64,000 nucleotides of DNA, taken from assembly GCA_004335835.1 (NCBI GenBank), contig RWJK01000178.1:58932-122931 (forward strand), written 5' to 3'. The translations under genes and the position numbers were made by a program. The DNA is from Scenedesmus sp. ARA3 (lineage: Eukaryota; Chlorophyta; Chlorophyceae; Sphaeropleales; Scenedesmaceae). Positions 1-13,525 of the stretch are shown here, piece after piece (within the stretch, counting starts at the first letter, position 1; each line of letters begins with the position of its first letter). The notes under the pieces were generated by a model. The model searched no databases, had not been told where the DNA came from, and saw only the letters and a program-made list of their open reading frames with translations.

Positions 1-301
1 TACCTGGGCTGTTAGCCTGCAGCACAAGTCTGGAGCAGCAGGCTATCGGCTATGCGTAGCAACCACATATCTGTACTGATTGCCTGGTGTTTTTGACTTT
101 GGGGCGCCTCACGTGCTTTCCTGTGAGCAAGGACACGCCATGCTGTGCATGCTGATGCTACATCATGGCTGGCTGCTGCATGCCAGAGATTTCCCAGCCA
201 AGCTTCCAGTGTAACTCTCAACTGCCCTCAGCTACCCTGACGCCAGTGCTGTCTGCTGTCTGCCTCTATGATCTACCTCTACAACACGCATCCTGGGCCA
301 G

Positions 302-1852
302 GTGTATGCCACCAATGGGCAGGACCACTGGCTGCTGGGCCTGCAGTTCATCTTCAAGGCCTACAAGGAGCCGGTCATCACGCATGTGGACAAGACAGCA
401 GACAGCACCGTCACTGTGGCCATCGCCACGCAAGGCTTGCAGGACAAGTACTGCAGCGCAGAGCCGGCGCGGCGCGCAGAGCTGCAGCGCGCCATGGAGG
501 CGGCGGCGCTCAAGTTCGCGCAGGTGCGTGGGGTGGTAATGGCATTGCTGTGACATGTGCAAATTCTGCACCTGGACAGAAGAAGCGTGGGGCAAATCGC
601 TGCTCAGCACGTGTGTACGCTTGCCAGGCGAGATGCAAGTGAGCATGGTCCACTGGGCGCATCAGGCAGGTGTCTGTTGAGGACGCGCAGCTCAAGTCTG
701 GTGCGGATGATGCAGTTTGCAGGACCCATGGCAGGACACAGCACCTCCTGCCCTTGTAGCTACACCTGGCTTTGCATAGTAGCACCTGTGGCGCAGCATC
801 CCCCATCATCTATCTTCGTTGTTGAAGGGCCAGCTCTGCACATTCTCATGTCTCTCCTTTGCCCACATCACTCGTCCTTCACCCGCTTGCATGGCTGCTG
901 CGCAGACCGCGGTGATGCGCAAGGAGGGGCGGCTGCAGATCAGCGGGCCCAACATCAACATCCCAAAGAAGCAGCTGCGCGCGCAGTGGCCAGCCATCCT
1001 GCAGCGCCTGGCGCCGCAGGATGTGACGGCACACATCTTTGTGGACAGCGCGGACAGCTACATCGCATGCGCGGCAAAGATCATCCTCACTAAAGCCAAG
1101 GTGCGAGGCGTGCATGGCTGCATGTCGTGTCTGAGCCCTAGATTGTTTGCTGGTGCGGCTGTGCACATGTTGTGCAAGCGACTGCCGCGGGATCCTGCTG
1201 CTATCCTCAAAGGCCATCCAAGTGCTGAACAGACAAGTTGCAACCACGCCTCACCCCTTTCACCGCTCCAAGTTGCATCTCATCATTCCGCTGCTCTGCT
1301 GAGCTGTAATTGTATGTGTGTGTGCCGCAGGCTGAACCGGTGTTCTACCTGTCTGGGCTGTCACAGCTGCTCAAGTCTTTCAGCGGCTCTTTTGTAACAC
1401 TGGAGCTGCTGCCCGAGCAGCAGGTGGTGCGGCTCAACATAGACACCGGGCAAGGCAGCAGCAGGCCAGCCAGCATGTCCACCAACACTGCAGCAGCTCC
1501 GCAGCAGGGTGAGCAGCAGGCGGAAGCCAGCAGCGCAGCAACAGCGCCGCCGCAGCTGCAGGAGCCTGTGGCAGTCGGTGCGCAGCAAGTGCAGCCGCAC
1601 GTGGAGCAACAGCAGGCGGCAGGGGGCAGCCACAGGCTGGCACATGAGGCTGCTCTGGGAGCTCGCCCAGCACAGCAGGATGTGCTGTGCGAAGCAGCTG
1701 CAGAGCAGCGGCTGGATGCTCCAATGATTGATGCTGCTGCAGTGCCTGGCGAGGTGTCCGCTTCCAGCAGCAGAGGTGCTCACTCTGCAGAGCAGCACCA
1801 GCAGTACCTAGCAGCTGCTGCAGCGGCCGCGACAGCAGCGCTGGAGGTGCCT

Positions 1853-1893
<41 letters not shown>

Positions 1894-3616
1894 GGTGTCT
1901 GACACAGCTGCTGGACGGCAGTCTGGCAGCAGTAGGCTGCTTGCAGGGCTCCTGCAGCCACATGACCTGCTGGAAAGCATGGCAAGCAGCGTGGTGGCAG
2001 CACAGCCAGCTGTACCTCCAGCTGTGTTGCGCAGCAGCAGCGTATCTGAAGCAGCTGCTGGCTTGTTGCTGAATAGCCAGCAGCAGCAGCAGCAGCAGCA
2101 GCAGGCAGCCGAGCTTGCAGCAGCAGCAGAGGCGCTCGGCACTAGCAGCTTGCAGCCTCTGCCTGGCACAACGGGCAGGTCACCCAGAATTCACAGTCAT
2201 AAACCACCTGCTGAAGCACCAGCAGCAAAGCCAGACATCACTCGTGCTGTTGATGCAGCAGCAGCAGCAGCAGCCATCCACCCTGGAGCTGCTTTGGCAT
2301 CTGCAGGCGTTGCTCCAGGCAGTGATGCAGGCCTGTGGCTGCTGGCAGACCATGCTGCTCAGCTGCAAGCTGTTGGCAGCTGCGGCAACCTCAGCTTGGC
2401 TGAGTCAGCTGCTGCCGCTGCTGCTGCCGCCAGCGCAGCAGCTGCGTTGGAGCAGCAACCAAGCAGACCAGCAGCAGCCGACCAAGGCAGTCTTGCACAA
2501 CCTGACAACGCTGCCCACCTGCAGCTGCCAGATCACGCAGCAGCAGCAGCAGCAGCAGCACTGGATGGCTCGATCCACCCAGCAGCACTGCTCCCTGCAG
2601 ATGTAGCACCTGGCTTCACACCTGGCAGCAGCAGCGGCCAGCTGCTACATGGCCCACGACTGGCCCACATGCCAGACCAGTCCAATGAGTGGCAGCAGCA
2701 GCAGCAGCAGCAGCAGCACCCCAGCAGCTGCGCCTCTGCACCCGCTAGGCCGCCTTGGGAGGTCACTGCACTGGCGAGGCAGGGCTCTAAGGGCAGAGAG
2801 GTGCAGCTGGAGAGCTGGCAGGTGCACCCCAAGCGGCGCAGGACAACTTCACACAGCGGCAGCCCCTCTTGGAGCCGCCAGCAGCAGCAGCAGCAGCAGC
2901 AGCATCAGCACCACCACCACCAGCAGCAGCAGCAGGAGCAGCAGCAGCTGGAGGCTGGGGGATGCTTGCAGCCTGTGCAGTGTGACGAAGGTTCTCGTAT
3001 GCATATTGGGGGCTTTGGGGCAGCTGCGGAGCTGTGCAGCTGGGAGGCAGCAGCAGCAGCTGCAGCTGCAGCAGCTACTGGCAACATGATGCTGCAGCAC
3101 TCGGCGCCTGCGCATCTTGGGTATGGAACCTCACACCAGCAGTACAACCTGCAGCAGCAGCAGCAGCAGCATCTGGCAGAGCATGCAGCGGCTGCAGCAT
3201 GGCAGCTGTCAGCACCCAACCTGTACGAATACGCTGGAACACAGCAGCAGCAGCAGCAGCAGCAGCTGGTGCCTGGCGATACATTTGGCAGTGTCACGGC
3301 TTCGGCAATGGCAGCGGCTGCCACCAAGCATGGCAGGGATGTGGCCAGCAGCAGCCGCAGTGATGATGTCATGGCCCTTGCGCAGCAGCATGAGGAGCAA
3401 GGTGGCATAGGAGGAGCAGTAGCAGTAGTCAAACGAGTAGCAAGGCTGCCAGCTAAGCAGCAGGCCGCTGCTGAGGCTGACAAGCACCTGCAGCAGCACA
3501 GGCATGGGCAGTGGCCGCATCCTGCTGATGCTGCGTGGCCTGATCAGAGCGCCGGCTATGCAGCTGCGTCAGCTGCAGCTGGTGCATCCAGTGCAGCTGC
3601 TGCACTTGATGCGAGG

Positions 3617-3648
<32 letters not shown>

Positions 3649-4674
3649 TGTGTCAGGCGCATGTGGCAGCAGCAAGGCTGCCAGCTTGCACTTGCTGAGT
3701 GGCACGATGCTGCTGTCCCCTGACTGGAGCCCTGCACTGCAGCAGCACCTGGGCAGCCCCACCAGCAACAGCAGCAGCCACAGCAGGCTGCTGGTGGGCG
3801 GCGGCAGCAGCAGCGCCCCAGGTAGCACTCCCAGCAGCTGCAGCCCTGCCTGTGGTGCGGCGGCCGCTGCTGTTGCTGTTGCTGCTGCTGCAGCAACAGC
3901 GGCTGCCAGCAGTAAGGGTGATGCCAGTAAGGGTGACACCAGTCGGAGCTTGCAGCAGAGTGCTGCATTAGAGCGGCACATGTCTGCTGGGCTGCAGGCT
4001 CAACTGCCGGCCGCGCTGTCTCATGCAGCGCAGGCAGCGCAACAAGCTCAGCGGCACTGGCCCCTGCATGCTGAGCAGCAGGGCACTGTTGCCGCAACAA
4101 CATCAGCAGCATCAGCAGCAGCAGCAGTGGGACATGTGCCGCAGCAGGCTGTTGACATGCAGACAAGCCACGCAGCTGATGCCCCGCCAGCAGCAGCAGC
4201 AGCAGCAGCAGCTGTTGATGATGGCTGGCCGCTGCTGCCTGATGCGGACAACCTCTTGGTCGTGGGCAAGGCACTCGTGCAGGTAAGAGAGAGGCGGGCA
4301 ACAGAAGCTGTTCTGTTTGAAGATCTGCTCCCTGTTTGGTTCATTTTCTTGCTGCTGTGCCTTTTCCGTGTAGCAGCTGCTCACACACCGCCTGGCAGCC
4401 AAGCTTATACAAACGCAACCGCAGTATGTGTCACAGCTACATCCGAGCCGTATCTCATCTTGCTGTGTTTCTTCGCCTGTAGGTGATGAACCTGCTGGGA
4501 GCCGGCAGCGCGGCGCGCCTGGCGCTAACGCGCAGCCTGCGAGGCATGAGCCCCCAGGACAGGGAGTGGCTGCTGTCCATCACCTACCCACACCTGCAGG
4601 ACAGCTGCAGGCGCCGCGCCCTGCCGGAAGTGCGGTTGATCCTGAATGAAGTTGCTGGAATGGAATGCTTCCAG

Positions 4675-4709
<35 letters not shown>

Positions 4710-4824
4710 GCTAGGTGCGGGTGTGAATGCAGAGATGGCTGGGTTGTGTCAGCCTGGGTTCAATGCGGCGGGTGGTGTGGCAGTGGGTGCTGAGGCAATG
4801 AGCGCGGCAGCGGCTGATGGTTGA
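302..4824 (+). CDS. large poly-Gln/poly-Ala protein of unknown function (5' partial)
   Basis: Four in-phase exons are visible: 302-523, 906-1100, 1331-4282 and 4483-4824, with GT-AG borders and phase 0 at every junction. An in-frame stop at 269-271 and the AG at 300-301 show that 302 is a splice acceptor, so the start codon lies upstream, probably outside the window. The first two exons and the start of the third give about 180 ordinary globular residues (for example QDHWLLGLQFIFKAY and NINIPKKQLRAQWPAIL). The third exon then becomes about 900 codons of poly-Gln, poly-Ala and poly-Ser. The last exon returns to a compact helical segment (MSPQDREWLLSITYP), followed by a poly-Ala run. I do not recognise the family. 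The layout of folded ends around a huge low-complexity middle suggests a nuclear or RNA-associated regulator, but that is inference. The many opposite-strand open frames here are reading shadows of the CAG repeats. Confidence 0.6.
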
Positions 4825-7800
4825 TGTGGTGCAATGCTTGACTAGATAAACGTGCTTGACTAGAGAAACGTTGGTTTGTATGCTCAAGGTTAAAGTAGCC
4901 TGGGCTGCTAGCGGTTGTTGATTATGAGTTGCAAGGCCCAGAGTTGTGTCGTTGGCTTGTGTTGCTGAGAGCTAGCGCTGCTGGCGCGTGCATCTGCCAG
5001 GGGCATTTGCGTCATGTAGCAGGTGCATGGGTGTGTGTTGGAAGGTCGGGCGATTCTGGAGGTTTTGTTGGAGCCTTGGGCTCAGCCATCCGTACCTTGT
5101 GACCGTGGCTCTGTGTCAGCTGCCTGATGTGGCAAGCTATCACCTGGCTACAGCAGTAGCAGGCAGCTGATGCTGTGCATGCACATGAACTGTAGTCTCT
5201 TGCGCTGTTGCACGTTGTCACAACTGAAACGGAGTGGGTTCTCTGCATCTTGTGCATCTGCACACCATGAACAGTGGGTGTCAACTTGCAGGCACTGCTG
5301 CGTCCCTCTCCCTAGTGTGCATGTACCTTGCAGCGGTATGTTGGCGCTGTGTGCCGTCAGTACCGTGCTTTGGTGTGCACGCTGGTTTTAGTGCTGTCGC
5401 CTGCTGCTTGGCACACAAGCAGTGGCCGTGCATCAGAGCTTCGTTTGCTGTGCAAGCGCTGCCTGCTGGCCCTGCAGACAGGCATGTGCTTTTCCTGTGT
5501 CTCATCTTTGGAGTCTTGGCATGTTGCTTCCTGGTGACAGCTCTGGGTGTTTGTCGACACCCACCAAACCCATAACGGCACGACGCACCTGCGAATGCTT
5601 GCATTGCCAGTGCGCATACCATGCAGTGAGCACATCGTGCCTTGACACTCGGGATGCACTTAGCACGTTGACTGTCCTTGCTGAAGTGTTCTTTTCATTG
5701 TCGTCTAGCGTACTGTTCTGTTGTTGCCGCTTGTTGCTTCGTTTTTGCAGTGTGCTGCAGCAGACAAGCTGCGGCCAGTAGAGTAGCTGTTGTTGTCGCA
5801 GCTGTTGCTGGCTGCATTGCGTCTTGACTCCGCCTTAGACTATTTTTGGACAGTCCATACCTTGGTGCTGCTGGCAGCAGTTTTGTCCTTTGATGCCCAC
5901 TGTGCGCGCGGCGGGGCGGCTGATGTTGCTCTCATCCAAGCAAACTCTGGGCATTGAGGTAGTTGCTTTTTGTCCTGCAGCCAGTACTGCCGCAGTGTGT
6001 GCTGCTCTTGTCGAGTCAGCTGACTCGCATATGTGTGTGCTTGCTTGTTGTCTTTGGAACAGTCGGTTTTGTACCTAAGAAGCTGTGCTTCAGCGCACCC
6101 AAGCGGTGAATCATTGGGGCTGGCAGCCCTGTTCACCGTCTTATTGGGTTTGTATACACACAGACAGCCCTTGCAACTGGGGCAGCAACACATGTGGCCC
6201 CTTGGGGCTGTTTGACTGTGTTGCTGTTGCTGCTGCGCTGCATGCGCTTGCCAGGCATGTGCATGCCTGCATGCTGTGCAGGGCTCGCGGCAGCACATAT
6301 ACAAAGAAAGGGAGCTGTGTGCGCTGTCTGCATGCCCAGCATAGGGCTGCTTACTATGCAGACACCTCCTTGCTCGTTGTGACTTTGAGGCAGTGGGCGC
6401 CTCTGAGTGTGCTGCGCAACTGCCCTTCTCAGCAGATGCTGCTCCTGAGCTATGCGCTGCGCAGCATGGTGTGGGGCACGCGCGTTCGTTGCACTGAATT
6501 GCGCGCATGCATGTGCTACGGGAGATTCTGCAGCTGTGTTGTGCAGTGTCTGTTCAGATCTGCCGCCTTGGCTGCAGGGTTGCCTGCTGTCGGGTGGCTG
6601 ATGCAAGGCTGCTGCAGGCTGGACTGATTGATTTTGCAAGCGTGTGTTTGTAACGGCTGCTGCGCGTGTGTATGCCATCACAGGCTGCTGCCTGCGGCCA
6701 TCGCAGCTCATGTTTGGTGATCTGGTCCCCATGTCATGGGAGATGCGCTGCATGAGTCGCAAATGTGCACTCTCCAAACCACTGGCGCAGCTACACCACA
6801 ATGCTGCTTTCACTGTGGCTGGTGCCGCTGCTCAGCTGCTTGGTTTGGCGGGGCAGCGTTTGTCAGGGTGCGCCATGGTTCTTATGCATTGTTGTCATCT
6901 GACATCCTGGAAGTTTTGACTGACCCATTGAACAGCCGAGTAGCATTTTGAATAGGGTTGATTGTTCAATTTGACCAGTGACTGGCGTGCGCCTGTGACC
7001 CTAGCAGATCTCCTGACTGACCCTGTCGTGATTTGTTTACTTTGACTACTGTACTTGCTCCAGTCATGCAGAAGTGTTCAGAGCCGTGATTGCGGCCGTG
7101 ACAGCTTGGCGGTGTACAGCCACATGCATAATTTGACCACATGGGGTAGCGAACTGACCCAATAGTCATGCTCTGCTTTGCCTTTGGCAGTGAACGACCT
7201 CTTGTCTTTGCAGCAGTCTTTGCACTAGTCTCGTGTGTACACGTGTACATGTTGATCTTGCGTCTGCTGTTCGCTGGCTGTGCATACGTCTGCAGTTGCG
7301 CACTGCTGCGTCGCCACATTGTTGCAGGCCTATGCGGTTTGAGTAGAGCTGGCAGCATCTGCTTTGTGCCAACAGATCCAACAGCGCCATGGCCCTTTTC
7401 AAATGCGGCACAGCCTGTTTGAAGTCACCGGCAGTGCTGCAATGGGTTGTGGCGGGTACGTGTCATTGTGTGCAGTGGGGGCCAGTTGAAAGGCAGGCTG
7501 TGGTGTGCATGTTGCGTAAGGGCCACTGTGACAGCCCTGGGGCTTCTAAGAACCGCGCTGGGCTGCAGGATGTCGGCGACTGGCACACGACGCAGTGCAC
7601 AACCTGGCGCATCAGGTGTGCATTGGTTGGCAGAGTGCGGTGTCACGGCAAGCCACATATGCATTGCAAGCAAGCAGCTACCATTGGCAGGTGGCCGCTC
7701 TCTGAGGCATAATAAGTGCAGAGCGTCAATCGATGCGGGGTGGTGCAGCGTTTGATTTCATTTGATCCACACGGAGTGTGCAGCGCAGCGTTTGTGTACA

Positions 7801-10800
7801 TCATCGTGTACTTTCTGATTGACTAGAAGAATATGCAAGTTGAAACAGCATCATTTTGACTAGTCATTTGCAGCTTTGAATACTTTCCATTTGACTAGAT
7901 ATTTGACCAGTGGCATTGTTTGTTGCTCCGCTGACAAGCGGCGTTTGTCGTGGTGGTGGTGGTGGTATTGTGTTTTCTTGCTGTGCACACCTTCACAGTT
8001 TTGAGCCTCAGAGAGCGTGTCATTCTGCCAAGCAGAGATGCTTGTTCAAAGGTTTTGCCTACACGTTGCCTATGGAACGTTGCATCTGTGCGGCATGAGA
8101 AGATGCCCAACTTGATGTCGAGTCAGGCATGGGTTGCAACATGACAGTCAGGGCAAGGGCCAGCAATGTGCTGGCTTGCCAAGCCATGCAGCGCTGCATG
8201 ATGGAGCCGTGGTGGCAGGAAGCAGAGGGTTCCCTGCTGCTGGGCGTGTTGGGCAGCCCTGCCGGAGTTGTGCAGATGCGCATCTGCAGCATGCTATCGC
8301 GATGATGACCTGGCACTTCACCTGTGTGCTCGCTGCCACCAAGGCGTGCACGATGGGTCCAGGGGGATTTGCACCTGTGCAGTACTGTACGACTGGCTGG
8401 GTCACGGTGTGCCCTGTCGTGTACGTGACGCATGCAACTGCTGCAGCAGAGTAAATCCCAGCTTCAACTCTGTGCACTGCAATGGCAGTGGGTCCCATGC
8501 ATGTTGCTGTGGCTATCTTGCTGCGCCACTGATTTACAGCAAGCTGTTCATCTGACCTTGAGGCTGTTCAAGCAGCTGTGCCAATGACAGCGATCCCGCA
8601 ACTAGCTTGGTATGGCAGGACGTTGGTCCCAGCCAGGGACCACTGGACTTGATGCAGGTTCGTGGCAACCCCGAGCACAGCAGCAAACGCCAGGCTCAAA
8701 CTTGAAAATTTTACTTTGAGAAGACGACATCAAATGTTCTGCCGCAACACTGCAAGCTCCTGAACCTCGTTCCGGACACCTTCCTCGCTATAAGCACCCC
8801 GACTGAGGGCCCGGTATGCTTATTCCGTTAATTTACTATCGTTCTTATGTTTGTTTGTCAAGTTGTAACCCTGCATTGTAAGAATCGTTTACTCGCCTGG
8901 AGGTCTTCGCCTGGACCAAGCACTGCAGGAGGGCTGGAGCTGCAACAACCTTACTCAAGCTGGGCGAACAACACCTACTGACGGCCCGCATACCTTCCCT
9001 GGGCCTTTGTCTTCCCCGCTGCCCAAGATGCTCTGCAGCTGGCCCATCGCGAGGCTTCACTACTGGCGACACGCGTCACACCAACAACCGGGCTTTTGTC
9101 TGTATGTATGCAGGCTACAATGTTGTCAGTGCTGCCTGTGGATGCTCTGCATGGACCCCTGTCGCGCTCCTTTGTGTGCCTCGCTGCCCTCTCCCCATCC
9201 CACAGGTTCGCCTATATATATCCGCATTCATTCTGGTAGAGTCCGCAGCGTCCACGTCCCTTTGACCCACGGCTCTGTCGTCGCCTTCGTCCGTCTCATC
9301 ACATTACTGCATGAAGACAGCACCCTCGCAGAACACAACAGCAGCAACATAGTTTTGTCATCGTATGCGGGGCCAAGCTCAGCAAGTCGCCCTCGCCCCA
9401 GAAGTCATGTCCACAACAGCAGCAGCATGGGCAGCAAACAAGGCCAGTTCAGCACCTAGGTCAGCAGCAGGCAGGCCTGCCAGTGCACTACGAAGGTCTT
9501 CGAGCGTGGATAAGGCCCAGCTGCATCAGCCACATCGTCCACAGAAGTTCCACTGGTGTTCACAGCATTTTCCCGCTAGGCTGCATAAGCTCCACAGCAA
9601 CTGATACGCTGCAAACGAGATAATATGGTGTGCAGCAGGCCAGGCGGATCAACTTTGTAGCATGCTGTAGCAGCAGAAGGGACTCCCAGCAGCAACAGCG
9701 GCATCTGTCACGGCAGTACACGCACTACCCTCGGCTCACCGCCACACTCAGGTGATAGCTGCGCATGGTATGGTTGCAACTGCACGCACGCAGCAGCCAT
9801 AAGGCATAAGTAGTACTGGGTAGCGGTTATATGGCAGGGGTGTTGGGTAGCAAGTGTATTCTAGGGGTGTTGGGAGGGCTGCCTGCTCTGCCTTTGCCGC
9901 TGCCTTTTTCGCAGGTACCCTCCTGCAACCTCAGGCGAGCTCCTACTGGCGCATCCGGCTGGCATCGTGCTGCGGCGTTTGCTCACCTTGGCAGCTCCTA
10001 GGATCTGCGTCACAGCCCTTCTGGTGAGGCATCTGTTGAGTGTCAAGGCCGTCCAACGTCTGCGCAAGAGTCGTGTGCACATCCTTCGTGTCGTCACCAC
10101 CCAGTGATCGTTCGCTCGTCTCAACTGTGTGCTGTTGGCGATTAGCTACGGGAGGAGGAAGGGCTCAAGGGATAGGTTCTAAGTGCATGGAGATGTGGAG
10201 GGAGGCTCATTGGCGGCTTCACCAGGTGTCGGCATGGGGTCGTCTAAGAGGCTGGTCAGAAGGAAGACGCTCACAGGCGAGTGCTGAGGCGATCACCATT
10301 GGGCAGGCTAGCTTTTGTCAGGCAAGAGGCTAACTCCGGACAAGAAACAAGGGTCAGTGGATGCAGAGGACAACAGACACAGAGGAGTCATGTGTGCTGT
10401 GAGCGCAGTTCAAGTTCTGCCAAGACTGCTGTGTGGTGGAGTTGGCGTAGTGTTGCGGTTTTCTGCCTGCACTCAGCAGCTCTTCCTGCAGGACTGGTGG
10501 AGTTGTCTGGTCGGCTGCCATGGGGTGTGGCTTGGGCTCGGTGCTTCGCTTCCCAGCACAACGTCAGCAGCACAACCACCGACACACACTCAGGTTGGGG
10601 GTGGAGTTGCGTGCACTTGCTGATGTATATGTATCTCTGCCAGCGCTTTTTGTGAAGATCAGCTGCAGCCTGTGTAAACAGACATTATACATCTGTATCC
10701 GTCGTCTTGCCGCCTCAAGTTTGTCAGATTTGCACTGGCAGCATGCATCTTGGGCCCGGTTTGGTGCTGCTTCTCTGCCTTAAATGCTTGCAGGACAGGC

Positions 10801-13525
10801 TTGTCTTGATGAACTCACACCTCCACGCATTGCAGCGGGCAGCGACCCTGCTAGGTACAGCCTACACCTCGCACACGCCATTGTGTCAGCAGTTGCACCA
10901 CACAGCAGCAGCACACACAGGGCATCAGCTTCTACGCCACCTGCACATTCCAGGCTGACACAGCTCCCCACACAGCATTGTCATTCACTCAGCAGTCATC
11001 ATGCTGACACAGCTACTCCATCACCGCAATAGCATCACGCAGCCAGCACGTGGCAGTTCACAGGTGCATCACCTCCAATCCATGTTGCCCCGACGCGCCC
11101 AACAACCCCTTCCATCACCAGCAGCATCCCACAACAGCACCTTCTGCAACCGCACTGGTCAACACAGACATTATGAATGCTTTCGACGCGCTTCTCGACT
11201 GAAACGTGCTGAGGATACTTCCATGCTCTCATGCTGTATGCAAACTCTCTGTGAACAGCTGTGGCCATCCGCCTGTTCCACCTTCACTTGTTCGAAATCT
11301 CCGTCTGGGGTTGTTTCTTATGGGCATTGCCAAGCACCATGGTCACCTGCAGTCTCACACAGCAGCTCAAACGTGTTATTTTGTGTCGGGGATAGCAAAG
11401 ATGTTCGGTGGTTGTAGCAGCAGGTCAGATTTAAGCTCAGCACATGCAAGCACAACGCATCGCATACATCAAGCTGCTGGTGAATATCTTCATTAATGCA
11501 CAGCATGCAACCTGTTGGTGTTGGGTCTGTAGGTATATTCCGGGTGCACAGTTTGCAGCACGGTTGTACATGCTGGCAGCGTCTACAAAAAAATACTGTT
11601 TACAGGGCATGCTGTTCCTCGCTCGCTACATGCCTGTGTTGTTCTTCACAGCTTAAACCCTTTGTACAAGTTCAACTGGCGCAGTTCAATTGCATGGCTC
11701 AGGTGTCAACGTTGCAGCCTTGGCAGCTCAGTGTCTGCCCTGACCTTTCTTCCTGTGAAGCTTCTGTTTGCAGCGTATCTATGCTTGGGGCCAGTGAACA
11801 AGTTGTTGCCAGCGACTCCAGCAGCCGGTGTCTGCTGTCTTCTGCTCTGTCTGTTTGTAGCAGCTTTGGCTTGCAGGTTTGGTTCAGTTGGAACAGCACC
11901 TTGCTATGTCAGTAAACCAGTATCAGTCTGAACAGCTTGCCTGCTTGTTTGCCCGTTGCATATTCACGTTACTTGCAGGGCCCACATGTCATGGGGTAGC
12001 CTGTGCCTCTCATCTTTCCTGAATCTATGTCGCTGTTGTTGCAGCCCTTGGTGCAGCCTCATGCCTTGGAGCAGCTTATCCAGTGTGCACTGTCTATGCG
12101 CTGTCTGCAGCAGTTTTGATTTGCAGGGCTGGTCAGCACATCTGCGCTGCGAGTGAAATCTTTTCAGTGATGCAGTTTGGCTGCTTGTCTACCTGTTGCA
12201 TATCTATGTTTCTCGCAGGGTCAGGTGGCTGCATCCTTTGCATCTTCTGGTTTTCTGGGCCTGACTTCCTGCTGCAGTTCTGGTGATTGCTACACTCTGC
12301 TCAGGGGCAGCTCATGTGCTGTCTGTTTTCTCTGTCTGTCTGCAGTCATTTTGGCATGGCTGGTCTTTTTTGCTGCAGTTCTGATTATTGCAGCTTCTAT
12401 GCTCAGGGGCAGCTCATGTGCTGTCTGTTTTCCCTGTCTGTCTGCAGCATTTTGGCAGGGCTGGTCAGCACGTCTGTCTCGAAGGTTACAGTTTACAGCT
12501 TACCTGCTTGCTTATCTGCTGTGATCATTTTGCCTGCAGGATCAGGTGTTGCTGGTGCGGTTTTGGCATCTTTTAGTTGCTGCATTTTCGCTGCTGTTGC
12601 ACATTGCGTGTTATGGCACCCTTGCTTGTCTGCAAGGTTTTGTGTAAGGCCTTGTGAGCCGCGTTTTCATGCTACATGGTGGGTAGTGCCTGGTTCTTGA
12701 TCAGGTACTTCCCACCCGTTCAGCTGACCGGGCAGCACTGCTGCCTTGTCAGCTGGACGTCAGGGATGGCAGGTGTGCCGTGGCAGGTGGTGGGGGCTGG
12801 CTGCTTTCGTAGCTTGCCCACATCCCTGCTATGACGGGTTCAAATCCTGTTGCTCCCAAGCTGTTGATGTGGTTTCTGCTTGATGTTCTTTGGCATGGCT
12901 GGGTGTCTGCAGGCCATACTTGGGTGTGGGAGTCTGTGCGACTGCCAAGGGGGCGGTTGTTGACAGTGACAATGCATATTGAATGGTGTGCAAAGTGGCG
13001 GCAGTTCAGTCAATGGTGAATTGCAGTACAGTTGTAAATGTCACTCCTGTCACGGCCTGATGTGCACGGGCTCCACAAGACATGCCACAGGTAAGTCTGC
13101 ATAGTACAACTGCCAGTAGTGCTGTCAGCCCGCAAGGTGTGTCGGTAGTGCCTTGAGCGGTAGCCGCTTGCCGCTCTGCATGTTACATGCGTGTGCTGCA
13201 AGGACGGCAACTGTAGCAGCTTGCGTCTTTCAGCGAGCTGGTGCCGTGCCTGATTTCAAAATGATGTCAGCATGCGTACCATGTTGCTTGGAAATGCGGT
13301 GCAGACAGTTGATGCAGTAAATGAACAGCAAGGCTGTGCTTTGCTGCATACCTGGCAGCAGTCACCAAAGTACACAGGTGATCTCATCAGTACAGCCACG
13401 TGCACACATAACTAGGCTGTCCATCTGTACATAGACTTCAGCTCTATCATTGTATACATCTTGTTCCACCCCTTTCCCCCTGTCATCACCCGACGATCAC
13501 CACCACCACCATGAAGCTGCTAGCA
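4825..13525. other. 8.7-kb stretch without a recognisable gene
   Basis: No open frame here shows a domain, a conserved-looking block or a consistent series of splice sites. The sequence is rich in TG/CT and in words such as TTTGACTAG (7.8-7.9 kb). A TATATATAT run lies near 9210 without an identifiable downstream gene. A sequence at about 11205-11260 recurs imperfectly at about 34807-34860. Degenerate tandem repeats fill 11.8-12.5 kb. Old transposon remains, a long untranslated region or non-coding RNA are all possible. Confidence 0.5.
12271..12475. repeat. two copies of a ~102-bp tandem repeat, degenerate copies upstream
   Basis: The words TCAGGGGCAGCTCATG and GCTGTCTGTTTT recur with a spacing of about 102 bp, followed each time by a CTGTCTGTCTGCAG tail and TTTTGGCA. 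Weaker versions of the same tail followed by a GCTGGTCAG word occur back to about 11.84 kb, so this looks like a decayed minisatellite rather than coding repeats. Confidence 0.65.

Noticed and set aside
1361..4344. Long minus-strand open frames opposite the poly-Gln gene
   Set aside because: They are poly-Leu, poly-Cys and poly-Ala readings of CAG repeats, without domains or splice logic.
5000..8560. Many Cys-rich open frames on both strands
   Set aside because: They come from TG/GC-rich sequence; none has a motif, good splice sites or continuity.
12780..12862. tRNA-like T-arm (GGTTCAAATCC with a pairing stem)
   Set aside because: No complete cloverleaf: the 5' acceptor half and D-arm do not fit and the length is wrong. 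At best a tRNA-derived fragment.
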